Of a DNA stretch of 40,131 nt, positions 13,534 through 21,697 are shown piece by piece. Made by a program: the position numbers and the translations under genes. The stretch spans positions 1-40,131 of the IMG/VR virus record IMGVR_UViG_3300023118_000016; one strand, written 5' to 3'. The notes beneath the pieces were generated by a model. That model was given only the letters and a program-made list of their open reading frames with translations. It made no database searches and was not told where the DNA came from. Source of the stretch: a virus. Each line of letters opens with the position of its first letter. The first letter of the stretch is position 1.

Positions 13534-14922
13534 ATGAATATTAAAGGTAGTCTCGCTGTGCTTTTTGAAAAAGCGGTAGCCGTATCATATAAAGCCAGTG
13601 ATGTTGTAGGTTATAATATCTATGGAACTGCCGCAATTGACTGGATGAAAGGCCGGTCAAATATCTACATGAATCGGGGCTATGCCAGCAATGATACGAT
13701 ATATTCAGCGTTAAGGATATTGCTTGATAAGACTACAGAGGCACCTATTATCCTAAATGATGTTATAGACGAAAAGGCACAAAGAAACTTATTACAGATC
13801 AAGTCATTAGACGACCATAGGATAATTAAGCATCGTTTATTATCATTAAAGGCATACGAAGAAGTTAGCAGCGACCCGATAATTGACTTATTAAATAATC
13901 CAAATACCTATCAATCTTCAATTGAGTTTTGGGAATCGTTCTGGGGATGGTATTATGCCTATGGGGATACTTACATATTTGGATTAGAGCCAGGCGAAGA
14001 AAGCAGGAACGCTGGTAAGCCTATTGAGTTGCACATAATACCAGCATCAATAGTAACGAAACAATATGGCGGCGATATTTGGCAACCTACAATAACATAC
14101 CAGTTTACATTAAGGGGAGTAAGGTTTGATTTAAACCAATCGCAAATGTTTAACATGTCACAATGGAATCCAACTACGGAAATGCCATACGGTGACGGGT
14201 TAAGTCCATTACAGGCAGGTGATAAGATAATTACCAAGGCTGGATTATCCGCTGAAGCACAAGCGGCGCAATTCGCTAATGGGGGCAGGATAACAGTATT
14301 AAGCGGCGACCCGTCTAAAGGCTCATTGACACCACAACAAATGGATGCCATGAAGCAGCATATCCAAGACCAAATGAAAGGCGCACACAATAACGGGAAT
14401 AAGGTATTCACCAATGGCTTTGTTAACGCTCAAATGATAGGTGATACTATCCGGGACATGTCAATGATTGAGGGAGATAATGCAGATAGGGCAAGACAGG
14501 CAATTCTGATGGGCGTTGACCCTATTTTAGTAGGAGATAAATCAGCATCCAGTTATAATAATGCGGCTGAAGCCTATAAAGGGCTGGTTCGCAACCGGGT
14601 TGTACCTGCTCTGAATAAACGTGATTTAGCGGTTAGTAACTGGCTAATACCTAAGTTTGGCGGAAAGAACCGTGTGCTAAGGTCTGATATAAGCTACTAC
14701 AGCGAATTACAGCCCGACTACGCTATTGTTTCATCTTATGTGAGCAATCCTAAGCTGGTGTTAAAATCAAACGAAATACGGGTCTTATTTGGCTTCGATA
14801 CCGACGATAACCCGAACTATGAAAAAGCTATTGTTCCGTCCGGGTATATGGACTATGAGGATATATTCACAGACATGACCTCCATTGATGCAGCCATAAA
14901 GAATTACGACGGTGAATATTAG
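13534..14922 (+). CDS. Portal protein (HK97-type family)
   Basis: 462 residues from ATG 13534 (a TTG at 13528 lies within the promoter element). Forms the dodecameric ring at the capsid vertex through which DNA passes. Seen: an N-terminal NRGYASNDTIYSALRILLDK helix, FWESFWGWYYAYGDTYIFGL as in portals (GNaY), NPTTEMPYGDGLSPLQA, and the C-terminal VGDKSASSYNNAAEAYKGLV followed by the NRVVPALNK helix. Between terL and the MuF gene, as usual. Confidence 0.9.
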   Translation: MNIKGSLAVLFEKAVAVSYKASDVVGYNIYGTAAIDWMKGRSNIYMNRGYASNDTIYSALRILLDKTTEAPIILNDVIDEKAQRNLLQIKSLDDHRIIKHRLLSLKAYEEVSSDPIIDLLNNPNTYQSSIEFWESFWGWYYAYGDTYIFGLEPGEESRNAGKPIELHIIPASIVTKQYGGDIWQPTITYQFTLRGVRFDLNQSQMFNMSQWNPTTEMPYGDGLSPLQAGDKIITKAGLSAEAQAAQFANGGRITVLSGDPSKGSLTPQQMDAMKQHIQDQMKGAHNNGNKVFTNGFVNAQMIGDTIRDMSMIEGDNADRARQAILMGVDPILVGDKSASSYNNAAEAYKGLVRNRVVPALNKRDLAVSNWLIPKFGGKNRVLRSDISYYSELQPDYAIVSSYVSNPKLVLKSNEIRVLFGFDTDDNPNYEKAIVPSGYMDYEDIFTDMTSIDAAIKNYDGEY

Positions 14923-15682
14923 GCAATATGCAAAAGACTTCGCCAAACTACACGCAAGATTAGAAAGAAAGGTTGCGCCAATATTTTATGCGGCATTAGT
15001 TAAAACAGTGCAGCCGGTGTTATTATCCCTTAACCCTGATGACTTACTTCAAGCGCCATGGATAGCCGCATATAAAAAAGCTTATTCTACTTACACCATT
15101 GCAGCAGCAGCAGAATACCAACAACTAAAACAAGAAAACCCAATTAAGGATGAAGGGGATATATTGCAGTTTTTTAACGAGCAATGGCGGTTATTAATGC
15201 AAAAGTATGGGAATGATATAGGATGGGACTTTGCAACCGACCTCAATGATACGACTATTAATCAAATACGCCGGGCGATAGCAGACGGTAACGCCAATTA
15301 TGCGACCAATACTGAACTAAGTAGGTTAATAAGAAAATATACATTAGGCGACATTGGCAAAGCCCGTGCGTTAGTAATTGCCCGTACAGAAACAACTACC
15401 GGGGTAAACTTGGCTAAGATTGAGGGCGCTAAGTCTTACTTTGCTGAAATTGGCGAATCACAAGGGTATAAAATGTGGATTAGCCGGGCAGATAGCCACG
15501 TTAGGCATGACCACATGACGGTTAATGAAACAGCAGTGCCATTTGAAGATGAGTTTACAGTAGGTGGTTTTAATGCAAATGTACCAGGAGACCCTAAGTT
15601 ACCAGCTAAAGAACGGGTAAGGTGCAGGTGTACGTTTGTTAGTTTGAGTGCGGCAGGGTATAGGCGAAGGTTTGTAAAATAA
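14912..15682 (+). CDS. MuF-like minor head protein
   Basis: 256 residues, GTG start at 14912 overlapping the portal stop by 11 bases. No in-frame ATG exists near the start. The C-terminal half has the MuF signature: ARALVIARTETTTGVNLAK, then WISRADSHVRHDHMTVNETA and the Cys pair KERVRCRCTF. MuF proteins attach inside the head and in some phages are ejected with the DNA. Length is normal for a MuF without a fused toxin domain. Confidence 0.88.
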   Translation: MNIRQYAKDFAKLHARLERKVAPIFYAALVKTVQPVLLSLNPDDLLQAPWIAAYKKAYSTYTIAAAAEYQQLKQENPIKDEGDILQFFNEQWRLLMQKYGNDIGWDFATDLNDTTINQIRRAIADGNANYATNTELSRLIRKYTLGDIGKARALVIARTETTTGVNLAKIEGAKSYFAEIGESQGYKMWISRADSHVRHDHMTVNETAVPFEDEFTVGGFNANVPGDPKLPAKERVRCRCTFVSLSAAGYRRRFVK

Positions 15683-15686
15683 TAAA

Positions 15687-15716
15687 TTTGTAATTGTAAA
15701 AAAATAATTATATTTA
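15687..15716 (+). promoter_or_regulatory. Promoter before the prohead protease
   Basis: TTTG (15687-15690), 18-base spacer, TATATTTA (15709-15716), one mismatch from TAnnTTTG. ATG 15722 follows 5 bases later, again giving an almost leaderless message. It would boost protease and capsid protein, the most needed head components. Confidence 0.6.
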
Positions 15717-15721
15717 CCGAC

Positions 15722-16387
15722 ATGGAATTAAAAGGCATAACCAGCGAATTAAAAGACGTTGACACATCAAAAGGTATAGCCACCGGGTATTTAGCCCATT
15801 TTGGAAGCCGTGATGAAGCAGGTGACATTATTATGCCGGGTGCTTTTACAAAGACAATCGCTGAAAGAGGGCCTAACGGCAGCAAGTTGATTAAACACCT
15901 TTTAGACCACAAGAAAGATCAGGCGGTGGGTGTTTTCACGGAACTAAAGGAAGATAGCACAGGGTTGTATTATGAAAGCAAAATAGGCACGCATAAATTA
16001 GGTAAAGACTTTTTAGAAATGTGTGCAAGCGGTATTATCAACCAACACTCTATAGGTTTTAACCGTATACGTCAGCAAAAGAAATCAGATGCTACTTATT
16101 TACATGAAATAAAATTAGGCGAAGGAAGCTCATTGCAATTCCTTGCCTGCAATCCAAATACCCCATTTATGGGGCTTAAGTCTGAAGTAGATGTGTTGGA
16201 ATATTTCCAAACATTAGAAGGGGCTATTAAAAGCGGTACTTTTTCAGACGAAACATTTAAAATGCTTATTGAATATTCAGATAGTATACAAAAATCACTC
16301 ATTGAGAAAGCGCCGTCAGTTGACACCCTTTCAGAAAATGCGCCGGTTTTATTAAATCACATTAAAAACGCATTTAAAATCAACTAA
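15722..16387 (+). CDS. Prohead maturation protease (HK97 family)
   Basis: 221 residues. Serine protease that cleaves the delta domain from capsid subunits and then degrades itself. Seen: GYLAHFGSRDEAGDIIMPGA at 22-41, the catalytic His in LLDHKKD (His 63), and the catalytic Ser in NQHSIGF (Ser 110), the S78-type order. It lies directly upstream of the capsid gene with a 3-base gap. Confidence 0.9.
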   Translation: MELKGITSELKDVDTSKGIATGYLAHFGSRDEAGDIIMPGAFTKTIAERGPNGSKLIKHLLDHKKDQAVGVFTELKEDSTGLYYESKIGTHKLGKDFLEMCASGIINQHSIGFNRIRQQKKSDATYLHEIKLGEGSSLQFLACNPNTPFMGLKSEVDVLEYFQTLEGAIKSGTFSDETFKMLIEYSDSIQKSLIEKAPSVDTLSENAPVLLNHIKNAFKIN

Positions 16388-16390
16388 AAA

Positions 16391-17635
16391 ATGGAAATTA
16401 AAGAAATTACAGACGCTATAGATAAAGCATCTGAAGGGTTAAAACTAAAAGCAGAGGGCGCAGAAACAAAAGCATCTGAAGCGTTGTCCGAAGCTAAAGC
16501 AGCGTTGGCGAAAATGGAAACTTCCTCTACTAAAGACGAAGTAAAGTCCATCACAGAGAAATTCGAAGCAGAGATTAAAGAAATGCAGAAGCAGCATGAC
16601 AAATTATCTGCACGTGTAGGTACTGGGTTTGCGGGGAATCAACCACAAGAGCAAAAATCATTTGAACAAGTTGTTTCTGAAACCCTTGAAGCAAATCAGG
16701 AAAAGTTTGAGAAATTCGCACGTAAAGAAACTAAGTCTGTAGAGATTGAATTTAAAGCCGTTGGCGATATGTCAACTGCAAATGTTACTGGCGGGAATCG
16801 TTACGGTCAAGTATTTGCACCAGCGATCATTCAAAACCCTAATCGAAAAGTTCACGTAGAGGATTTACTTCCGGGCGGTAATATTGGTCCCGGTAATAGT
16901 TTTACCTTTATGCGTGAGAACGGACAGGGAGAGGGTGCAATCACACCGGTAGCTGAAGGGGGTTCTAAACCGCAGTTAGATTTAGATTTAATTGAAAGCA
17001 CAGTACAGATTGAAACTATTGCCGGTTGGATTAGGGTTACTCGTAAAGCTATGAGTAACATACCGGGCTTTATGTCATTCCTTAACGCAAGGTTGCCTGA
17101 AAAATTCAAACGTGTTAAGGATGAACAGTTTCTTTATGGGAATGGGACAACCCCTAACATTAAAGGTATTTTAACAGCAGGTAACTTTGTTGCCTCTACT
17201 TATACAACAGCAGTTCCTTTGGTAGAGCGCATAACCGGTGACATCGCAGTTTTAGAAGATACCTACGAACGTGACGCTACAGGTGTTTTAATGCGTCCGA
17301 TTGATATACTGCCATTCTACGAAAACAAAGCTACAGGATCAGGCGAATATGACCTTCCACGTAATGTAACCTTTGTAAACGGTCAGTTATTTATATCTGG
17401 TGTACCGGTTTATATGTCAACAGCAGTACATGCCGGTGATTATGTAGTTGGTGACTGGCAGAACGGCGCACAGGTTCTTACACAAGAGGCTATGCGAATA
17501 GAAATTTTCGAGCAGGACGCAGATAACGTTACTAAGAATAAAGTAACTATCCGTATTGAAGGTAATTATGCCTTGCCGGTTTTTGGCCCTGACTATTTCT
17601 TGAAAGGCTCAACAGCTGCCGTAGTTACTCCATAA
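16391..17635 (+). CDS. Major capsid protein (HK97 fold) with delta domain
   Basis: 414 residues. The first 75 or so residues are an Ala/Glu/Lys coiled coil (KASEGLKLKAEGAETKASEA), the scaffold delta domain. A polar linker (about 78-110) follows and then the capsid fold (GDMSTANVTGGNRYGQVFAP, WIRVTRKAMSNIPGF, YALPVFGPDYFL). Cleavage by the upstream protease is expected near the end of the coiled coil. Followed by a terminator and a homing endonuclease. Confidence 0.93.
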   Translation: MEIKEITDAIDKASEGLKLKAEGAETKASEALSEAKAALAKMETSSTKDEVKSITEKFEAEIKEMQKQHDKLSARVGTGFAGNQPQEQKSFEQVVSETLEANQEKFEKFARKETKSVEIEFKAVGDMSTANVTGGNRYGQVFAPAIIQNPNRKVHVEDLLPGGNIGPGNSFTFMRENGQGEGAITPVAEGGSKPQLDLDLIESTVQIETIAGWIRVTRKAMSNIPGFMSFLNARLPEKFKRVKDEQFLYGNGTTPNIKGILTAGNFVASTYTTAVPLVERITGDIAVLEDTYERDATGVLMRPIDILPFYENKATGSGEYDLPRNVTFVNGQLFISGVPVYMSTAVHAGDYVVGDWQNGAQVLTQEAMRIEIFEQDADNVTKNKVTIRIEGNYALPVFGPDYFLKGSTAAVVTP

Positions 17636-17670
17636 TAACTAATTGGTTAGTTAGTGTTTTCATATCTTAG

Positions 17671-17700
17671 AGCCTCCTTAAATGGGGGCTTTATTATTTA
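17671..17700 (+). terminator. Intrinsic terminator behind the capsid gene
   Basis: AGCCTCC, loop TTAAAT, GGGGGCT (7 pairs including one T-G) followed by TTATTATTT. A second small hairpin AACTAA-TTGG-TTAGTT lies immediately after the capsid stop (17637-17652). Together they would shut or reduce transcription before the homing endonuclease. Confidence 0.7.
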
Positions 17701-17709
17701 TAGATAGAA

Positions 17710-17740
17710 TTGTTTTGTTAGGATGATTTCCATAACTTTA
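17710..17740 (+). promoter_or_regulatory. Promoter of the homing endonuclease gene
   Basis: TTG (17710-17712), 20-base spacer, TAACTTTA (17733-17740), one mismatch from the -7 consensus, 7 bases before ATG 17748. A private promoter behind a terminator is typical for a self-contained homing gene. Confidence 0.5.
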
Positions 17741-17747
17741 CAATAAT

Positions 17748-18428
17748 ATGATAGGTATATATAAGGTCACATCACCAATAGGTAGAATTTACATTGGTCA
17801 ATCTATAGATGTAGAAAAGAGATTGAATTCTTACAAAGCAGGGTGGGGTTATCGGCACTCTATCCGATTAAGGCGTAGTATTGAAAAGCATGGATGGGAG
17901 AAACATACGGTTGAAATATTGATAGAGTGCAAACAGATGGATTTAAACTTTTGGGAAGAATATTTTATAAAAGAACACGATTGCTTTGATACACATCATG
18001 GTTTAAACTTACGTTCGGGTGGTGATAGTCAATTAAATAGTGTTGAAACAAAAATAAGGATGGGAAACTCTCAAAGGGGGAAGATTATTACCGAAGAAAT
18101 GAGAAAAAAACTAAGGTTATATAACTTGGGCAAAAGTAGGCCGCAACACGAAAAAGATAAAATTAGTGCAACTATGAAAGGCCTTGTTAAGTCAGAAATA
18201 CATCTGAAAAATATTAGAAAATCTTTAAAGGAAAGTGAAAAGGCAAAATTAAATGTGAGGAAACTTCATGAAGCCAGAAAAAAGAAAGTCATTGACAGCG
18301 CATCAGGTAAAGTATATGATTCAGCAAGGGAGTTGTTTCAAGTAGAAAATACGGGATGTTCATATTCTCACTTAGTATCCATCCTTAATGGCTCCAAAAA
18401 AAATAATACAACTTATCAATATTTATAA
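17748..18428 (+). CDS. GIY-YIG homing endonuclease (free-standing)
   Basis: 226 residues. Seen: GIYK at 3-6 and IYIG at 14-17, Arg 25, the Glu-containing helix LNFWEEYFIKEHD, then NUMOD3-type repeats (GNSQRGKIITEEMRKKL, GKSRPQHEKDKISATMKGL) and a C-terminal NUMOD-like module (VIDSASGKVYDSAREL). The nuclease would cut phage lacking the gene at a nearby site and spread by repair. It sits between capsid and connector genes with its own promoter and no intron signs, so it is an intergenic homing gene. Confidence 0.92.
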   Translation: MIGIYKVTSPIGRIYIGQSIDVEKRLNSYKAGWGYRHSIRLRRSIEKHGWEKHTVEILIECKQMDLNFWEEYFIKEHDCFDTHHGLNLRSGGDSQLNSVETKIRMGNSQRGKIITEEMRKKLRLYNLGKSRPQHEKDKISATMKGLVKSEIHLKNIRKSLKESEKAKLNVRKLHEARKKKVIDSASGKVYDSARELFQVENTGCSYSHLVSILNGSKKNNTTYQYL

Positions 18429-18442
18429 TTAACTTTAACACT

Positions 18443-18598
18443 ATGAAAGTTAAATTAACAAAACACCATGTTTTAGGCGTAGCCGAACAGGTAATAGAGG
18501 TTTCAGAAGATCAGGCTAACTACTTAATCCGGGTTGGTGCTGCCAAAGAAGTTAAAAAAGAAAACAAGGTTGATAAGACCAAAACAGAAACTAAGTAA
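18443..18598 (+). CDS. Small head-region protein
   Basis: 51 residues, ATG 18443. Pattern MKVKLTKHHVLGVAEQVIEV, EDQANYLIRVGAAKEV and a Lys-rich disordered tail is that of the short conserved protein often found between capsid and connector genes in HK97-type phages, where it is unassigned. Stop overlaps ATG 18598 by one base. Confidence 0.7.
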   Translation: MKVKLTKHHVLGVAEQVIEVSEDQANYLIRVGAAKEVKKENKVDKTKTETK

Positions 18599-19113
18599 TG
18601 CCTGTAACAGAGCCAATAACAGTAGCCGAAGCTAAATTATTCATGCGTATTGATTCAGATTATACGTATGATGATACCGTTATCGAATTGCTTATTTCGG
18701 CGAACAGGGAGTTCTTAGAAGGCGAATTAGGCTTATCATTAGTTCCTAAAACAAACCTTAAATATAAGTTTACGAAGCCATGTTGTGGGCAATGTGTAAA
18801 TACATATATACCATACGGCCCGGTTAACAGTATATCGGCAACTTATATATCAGATGGCGGCGCATACGAATTAGTAAATGCCGGGCCTGATGAATATTAC
18901 CCTTATTATAGGCTAACCAACTCTGTTAACATAACTTATACAGCAGGTGACTGGCGGGGTAATTTCCCAGCGGGGTTAAAGCTGGCGTTATTGATGTTGG
19001 TAGCTACTAATTACGAAAACAGGGAAAATTTTGTGGTAGGTGAAACTGTAAATGAGGTAACTCAAAATGCTTTAAATATGGCGTGGAAGTTTAGCCGTAA
19101 TTTATATTTATGA
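18598..19113 (+). CDS. Head-tail connector (gp6-like adaptor)
   Basis: 171 residues. Begins EPITVAEAKLFMRIDSDYTY and DDTVIELLISANREFLEGEL, the typical N-terminal helices of HK97 gp6/SPP1 gp15-type adaptors, which form a ring below the portal. The C-terminal helix LKLALLMLVATNYENRENF matches too. Gene order with the two following head-completion genes is canonical. Confidence 0.85.
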   Translation: MPVTEPITVAEAKLFMRIDSDYTYDDTVIELLISANREFLEGELGLSLVPKTNLKYKFTKPCCGQCVNTYIPYGPVNSISATYISDGGAYELVNAGPDEYYPYYRLTNSVNITYTAGDWRGNFPAGLKLALLMLVATNYENRENFVVGETVNEVTQNALNMAWKFSRNLYL

Positions 19114-19436
19114 AAGCCGGTAAACTAAACAGCCGTATTGAATTTTACCATTACACCACGCCTACGGACGGGAGCGGCGGTACATTGCCAGAGGTAAAAA
19201 CAGTTGACTTGGCAACCAACGCTAATATTAAGCCATTAGGGCAAGATAGGACGGTGCAGGCTAATCAATCTGAACTTATAGGCGGCTATCAGGTATACGT
19301 GCGTTACAGGCGGGATTTTACGCCATTAAAGACTATGTTTATAGGCTATAAGGATTTAGAATTATCTATATCATCAATTAGCCAGTCAGACGAAGATAGA
19401 GAAATGTGGTTTATCATAGCAATGCGGAATAAATGA
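19110..19436 (+). CDS. Head closure protein (SPP1 gp16-like)
   Basis: 108 residues. Opens MKAGKLNSRIEFYHYTTPTD, GSGG and ends with a strand pair, the pattern of the phage head-tail joining family (GxLxxRIxI). Such proteins close the connector and receive the tail. ATGA overlap with its upstream gene. Confidence 0.82.
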   Translation: MKAGKLNSRIEFYHYTTPTDGSGGTLPEVKTVDLATNANIKPLGQDRTVQANQSELIGGYQVYVRYRRDFTPLKTMFIGYKDLELSISSISQSDEDREMWFIIAMRNK

Positions 19437-19843
19437 AAGGCACAGACGACTTATTGAAGCGGTTAAAGGCGTTGGGGGATGTAGGTCAAGAACTGGCAAC
19501 GGAAATTGAAGGAACGGCTACCGATGTTGAAATAGATGCCATACGAGCAGCGCCGGTTAGTATAGGACAAAAGATAAGTAAGAAAGCCAGTAACGGCGGC
19601 TTGGTTCAACAAATTGAGGTTAACGCTGGTAAAATAGGTGCATATATTGAGTTTGGTACGGGGTCAAGTGCAGCGCAATTAGTACCTACTTTGCCCGATG
19701 AATGGCAGGCAATAGCAAGGCAGTTCTTTATTAATGGGCAGGGGACATTAAAGAGCGCACCTTATTTATACCCGGCATGGGTTAGGCATACTACAGGATT
19801 TGAACAACGGTTAAAGAAAATAATGGAGAAAGCGGTAAAATGA
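19433..19843 (+). CDS. HK97 gp10-like tail completion protein
   Basis: 136 residues. Starts with the helix GTDDLLKRLKALGDVGQELA and contains AAPVSIGQKISKKASNGGL, EFGTGSSAAQLVP and SAPYLYPAWV, in the order of the HK97-gp10 family (RAPVDTG-L, YVEFGT, PFLRPA). It sits at the head-tail junction. Confidence 0.85.
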   Translation: MKGTDDLLKRLKALGDVGQELATEIEGTATDVEIDAIRAAPVSIGQKISKKASNGGLVQQIEVNAGKIGAYIEFGTGSSAAQLVPTLPDEWQAIARQFFINGQGTLKSAPYLYPAWVRHTTGFEQRLKKIMEKAVK

Positions 19844-20088
19844 TTATATCGGGTAAGGATTTATTACACGTAATAAACAGAACAATGAAAAATAAAAACA
19901 AATCATGTAAGGTTGTAAAAAGCAATGGTTATTTACAATTATCCATGCCAAACGGTGATTTGATACCACAACAAACAGGGTTAGTTATAAACAACGTGAT
20001 GGGAGCAAATCCCAAAAGTGATGTTGTGTTAATATCTGTGACTTGCAATATAGAAATGACAGTTGACGAGTTTTTTGCAATAGTTTAA
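19840..20088 (+). CDS. Hypothetical protein inserted in the tail module
   Basis: 82 residues. Pattern: helix (GKDLLHVINRTMKNKNK), short strands (GYLQLSMPNGDLIP), then VVLISVTCNIEMTVDEFF. It does not resemble the structural families expected here and breaks the usual adjacency of gp10-like and tail terminator genes. Coupled by ATGA to the upstream gene and directly abutting the next one. Function unknown. Confidence 0.65.
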   Translation: MIISGKDLLHVINRTMKNKNKSCKVVKSNGYLQLSMPNGDLIPQQTGLVINNVMGANPKSDVVLISVTCNIEMTVDEFFAIV

Positions 20089-20541
20089 ATGAAAGACGCA
20101 ACCACCCAACTTCGCACGTACTACTATAACACATTGCAAGGCATTGTAATTGACGGCTTTGAAATCCCTGTGTATAGCGACGAAGTAAATGATAGTGTTG
20201 CCCCTTATACCCGTAATGAACCGCCCAAATATTACATTATCATTTCCAATCAGAATAGCGCAGACGAAAGCGCAAAATGCAACTTCGCCGAACGTCATAC
20301 GATACAGGTTAATAGTTACACCATATTCCCAGTAAGTAACGGCGGCTATTCAATTGCAGAGGCGATAAACGAAGAGGTGAAAGAGCGTATTTTACTAAAC
20401 ACATCTGGTAATTTCGAGCTACAGGATTATTCTGTTTATCGTTCCCGCATTGATTTATCGAGCAATATATCAGAAAAAACAAAGACACAAAATATATACA
20501 GAAGATTTACTATATTTAACCATTCAATAGCAGAAAAATAA
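20089..20541 (+). CDS. Tail terminator / DUF3168-like protein
   Basis: 150 residues. Contains FEIPVYSDEVNDSVAPYTRN, PPKYYIIISNQNSADES and HTIQVNSYTIF with a following AEAINEEVKERIL helix, the order of tail terminator (gpU-like, DUF3168-related) proteins that cap the tube. Position between gp10-like and tail tube genes agrees. Confidence 0.75.
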   Translation: MKDATTQLRTYYYNTLQGIVIDGFEIPVYSDEVNDSVAPYTRNEPPKYYIIISNQNSADESAKCNFAERHTIQVNSYTIFPVSNGGYSIAEAINEEVKERILLNTSGNFELQDYSVYRSRIDLSSNISEKTKTQNIYRRFTIFNHSIAEK

Positions 20542-20545
20542 AATC

Positions 20546-20998
20546 ATGGCAAATACACCAGTAAACGGTACACAGTACCTATTAAGCACTAAAACAGGCC
20601 CGGTTGTAGAAGGCGAACCAACATGGGTAACTTCGGTTTGTTTAAACAGCGTGACGCTTGACACTACAGGCGATGATATTGACACCTCGTCTAAATGTAC
20701 AGGCGACTGGACTTCAACATTAAACGGCCGAAAAGGCTGGTCTTTAGGCGCTGAAGCCCAAATTATACCGGGCACACCAGATACTGGTACGGTATCGTTT
20801 AATCATTACTTTGCGTTATGGAAAGCGGGAACGGCGTTTGATGCAATGATAGCAAAAGGCCCATTAGCGGAGGATATTATCGTTCGTGGTACTGTACGTA
20901 TAACTTCATTGCCTGCATCGTTCCCCGATAATGATGTGGCAACCTGGACAATGACTTTAACAGGTCAGGGCGAACCAGTAAACACAGTAGAGGCATAA
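20546..20998 (+). CDS. Major tail tube protein
   Basis: 150 residues. Alternating strands with LNSVTLDTTGDDIDTSSKCT, WTSTLNGRKGWSLGAE and a final TWTMTLTGQGEPV, features of TP901-1/lambda-gpV-like tube proteins. Location: upstream of the chaperone and tape-measure genes. Confidence 0.83.
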   Translation: MANTPVNGTQYLLSTKTGPVVEGEPTWVTSVCLNSVTLDTTGDDIDTSSKCTGDWTSTLNGRKGWSLGAEAQIIPGTPDTGTVSFNHYFALWKAGTAFDAMIAKGPLAEDIIVRGTVRITSLPASFPDNDVATWTMTLTGQGEPVNTVEA

Positions 20999-20999
20999 T

Positions 21000-21416
21000 A
21001 TGAATAACAATGCTGAATTAATAGTTAATGGCGACGTTATCGGCTTAACCTTTGGTATGATTGCGTCTGAAGAATTTGTCAGGGCGCAATTAGAACGGGG
21101 TTATACCGAAGAATCCGCAAAATCAGCTAATAATTTGTTAATGATATGCGATGCGATGTACGCTGGGGCTTGCAATTATGCCATGTTAAAACGCAAGCCG
21201 AATCCGGACTATGAAACGTTTGTAAACGCTATTGATGATTTATATTCAAGCGATGAAGGTGTTGTTCAATTAAACAAAGCATGTGGGGTTTGGCAAGAAA
21301 GCAAATTTGGTAAATCACTGGGTATAATTAACGAGAATATAAAAAAAAAGTTAGACGAGTTAAACCAAAGACCATCGACTGGGCAGCAATCCGACAATTT
21401 GCATATAGTCGATTAG
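21000..21416 (+). CDS. Tail assembly chaperone, short form (gpG-like)
   Basis: 138 residues. The N-terminus (AELIVNGDVIGLTFGMIASE) and helical body fit the GTA/gpG chaperone type that coats the tape measure during tail assembly. Near its 3' end is the slippery run at 21341-21350. Ribosomes that do not slip read on to TAG at 21414-21416 and make this short form. Confidence 0.85.
   Translation: MNNNAELIVNGDVIGLTFGMIASEEFVRAQLERGYTEESAKSANNLLMICDAMYAGACNYAMLKRKPNPDYETFVNAIDDLYSSDEGVVQLNKACGVWQESKFGKSLGIINENIKKKLDELNQRPSTGQQSDNLHIVD
21341..21350 (+). promoter_or_regulatory. Programmed -1 frameshift site
   Basis: Nine A and a G, read in the zero frame as A-AAA-AAG at 21344-21350, the same heptamer as E. 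coli dnaX. A second possible slip, A-AAA-AAA, is at 21341-21347. After a -1 slip the frame is open to 21697. A possible downstream stem pairs ATCGACT (21374-21380) with AGTCGAT (21407-21413). Confidence 0.85.
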
Positions 21417-21697
21417 GGTTAACAGTTCATCAGTACGCAGAAGTAAGCCCATACGACTTTGAAATAATGTCACAGGGTTATTACAATGTTGTAAAAGAGA
21501 ACCAAAACGCTGAATGGTACAGGACGAGGGAAATTTGCTGGTTAATATACCGGGCTAATTCAGATCCAAAAACAGCGGTAAAAACACGTGAAGAGTTTAT
21601 GCCAATCGGTCAAAAGCCAGTGGTAAAAAGAAAGATAAATACTAAAAAGCTACAACAATTAGCAGCGGAAATAAACGCCAAACTAAATAACAAATAA
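21351..21697 (+). CDS. Tail assembly chaperone, frameshifted extension (gpGT-like)
   Basis: Continuation of the chaperone in the -1 frame. The fusion would have about 232 residues, 117 from the first frame and 115 from this one. The segment directly after the slip (KTIDWAAIRQFAYSRLGLTV, then VSPYDFEIM) is a typical T-domain start that recruits tape measure. An internal ATG at 21467 would miss this conserved part, so it is not taken as the start. The T-domain ends in a Lys-rich helix. Confidence 0.82.

Noticed and set aside
13971-14414. 147-codon minus-strand frame opposite the portal gene
   Set aside because: The portal protein in the other direction is unmistakable. The antisense product is Cys/Pro/Asn-rich and shapeless.
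21467-21697. Independent 76-residue gene downstream of the tail chaperone
   Set aside because: The conserved T-domain sequence begins well upstream of this ATG in the same frame and is reached only by -1 frameshifting.
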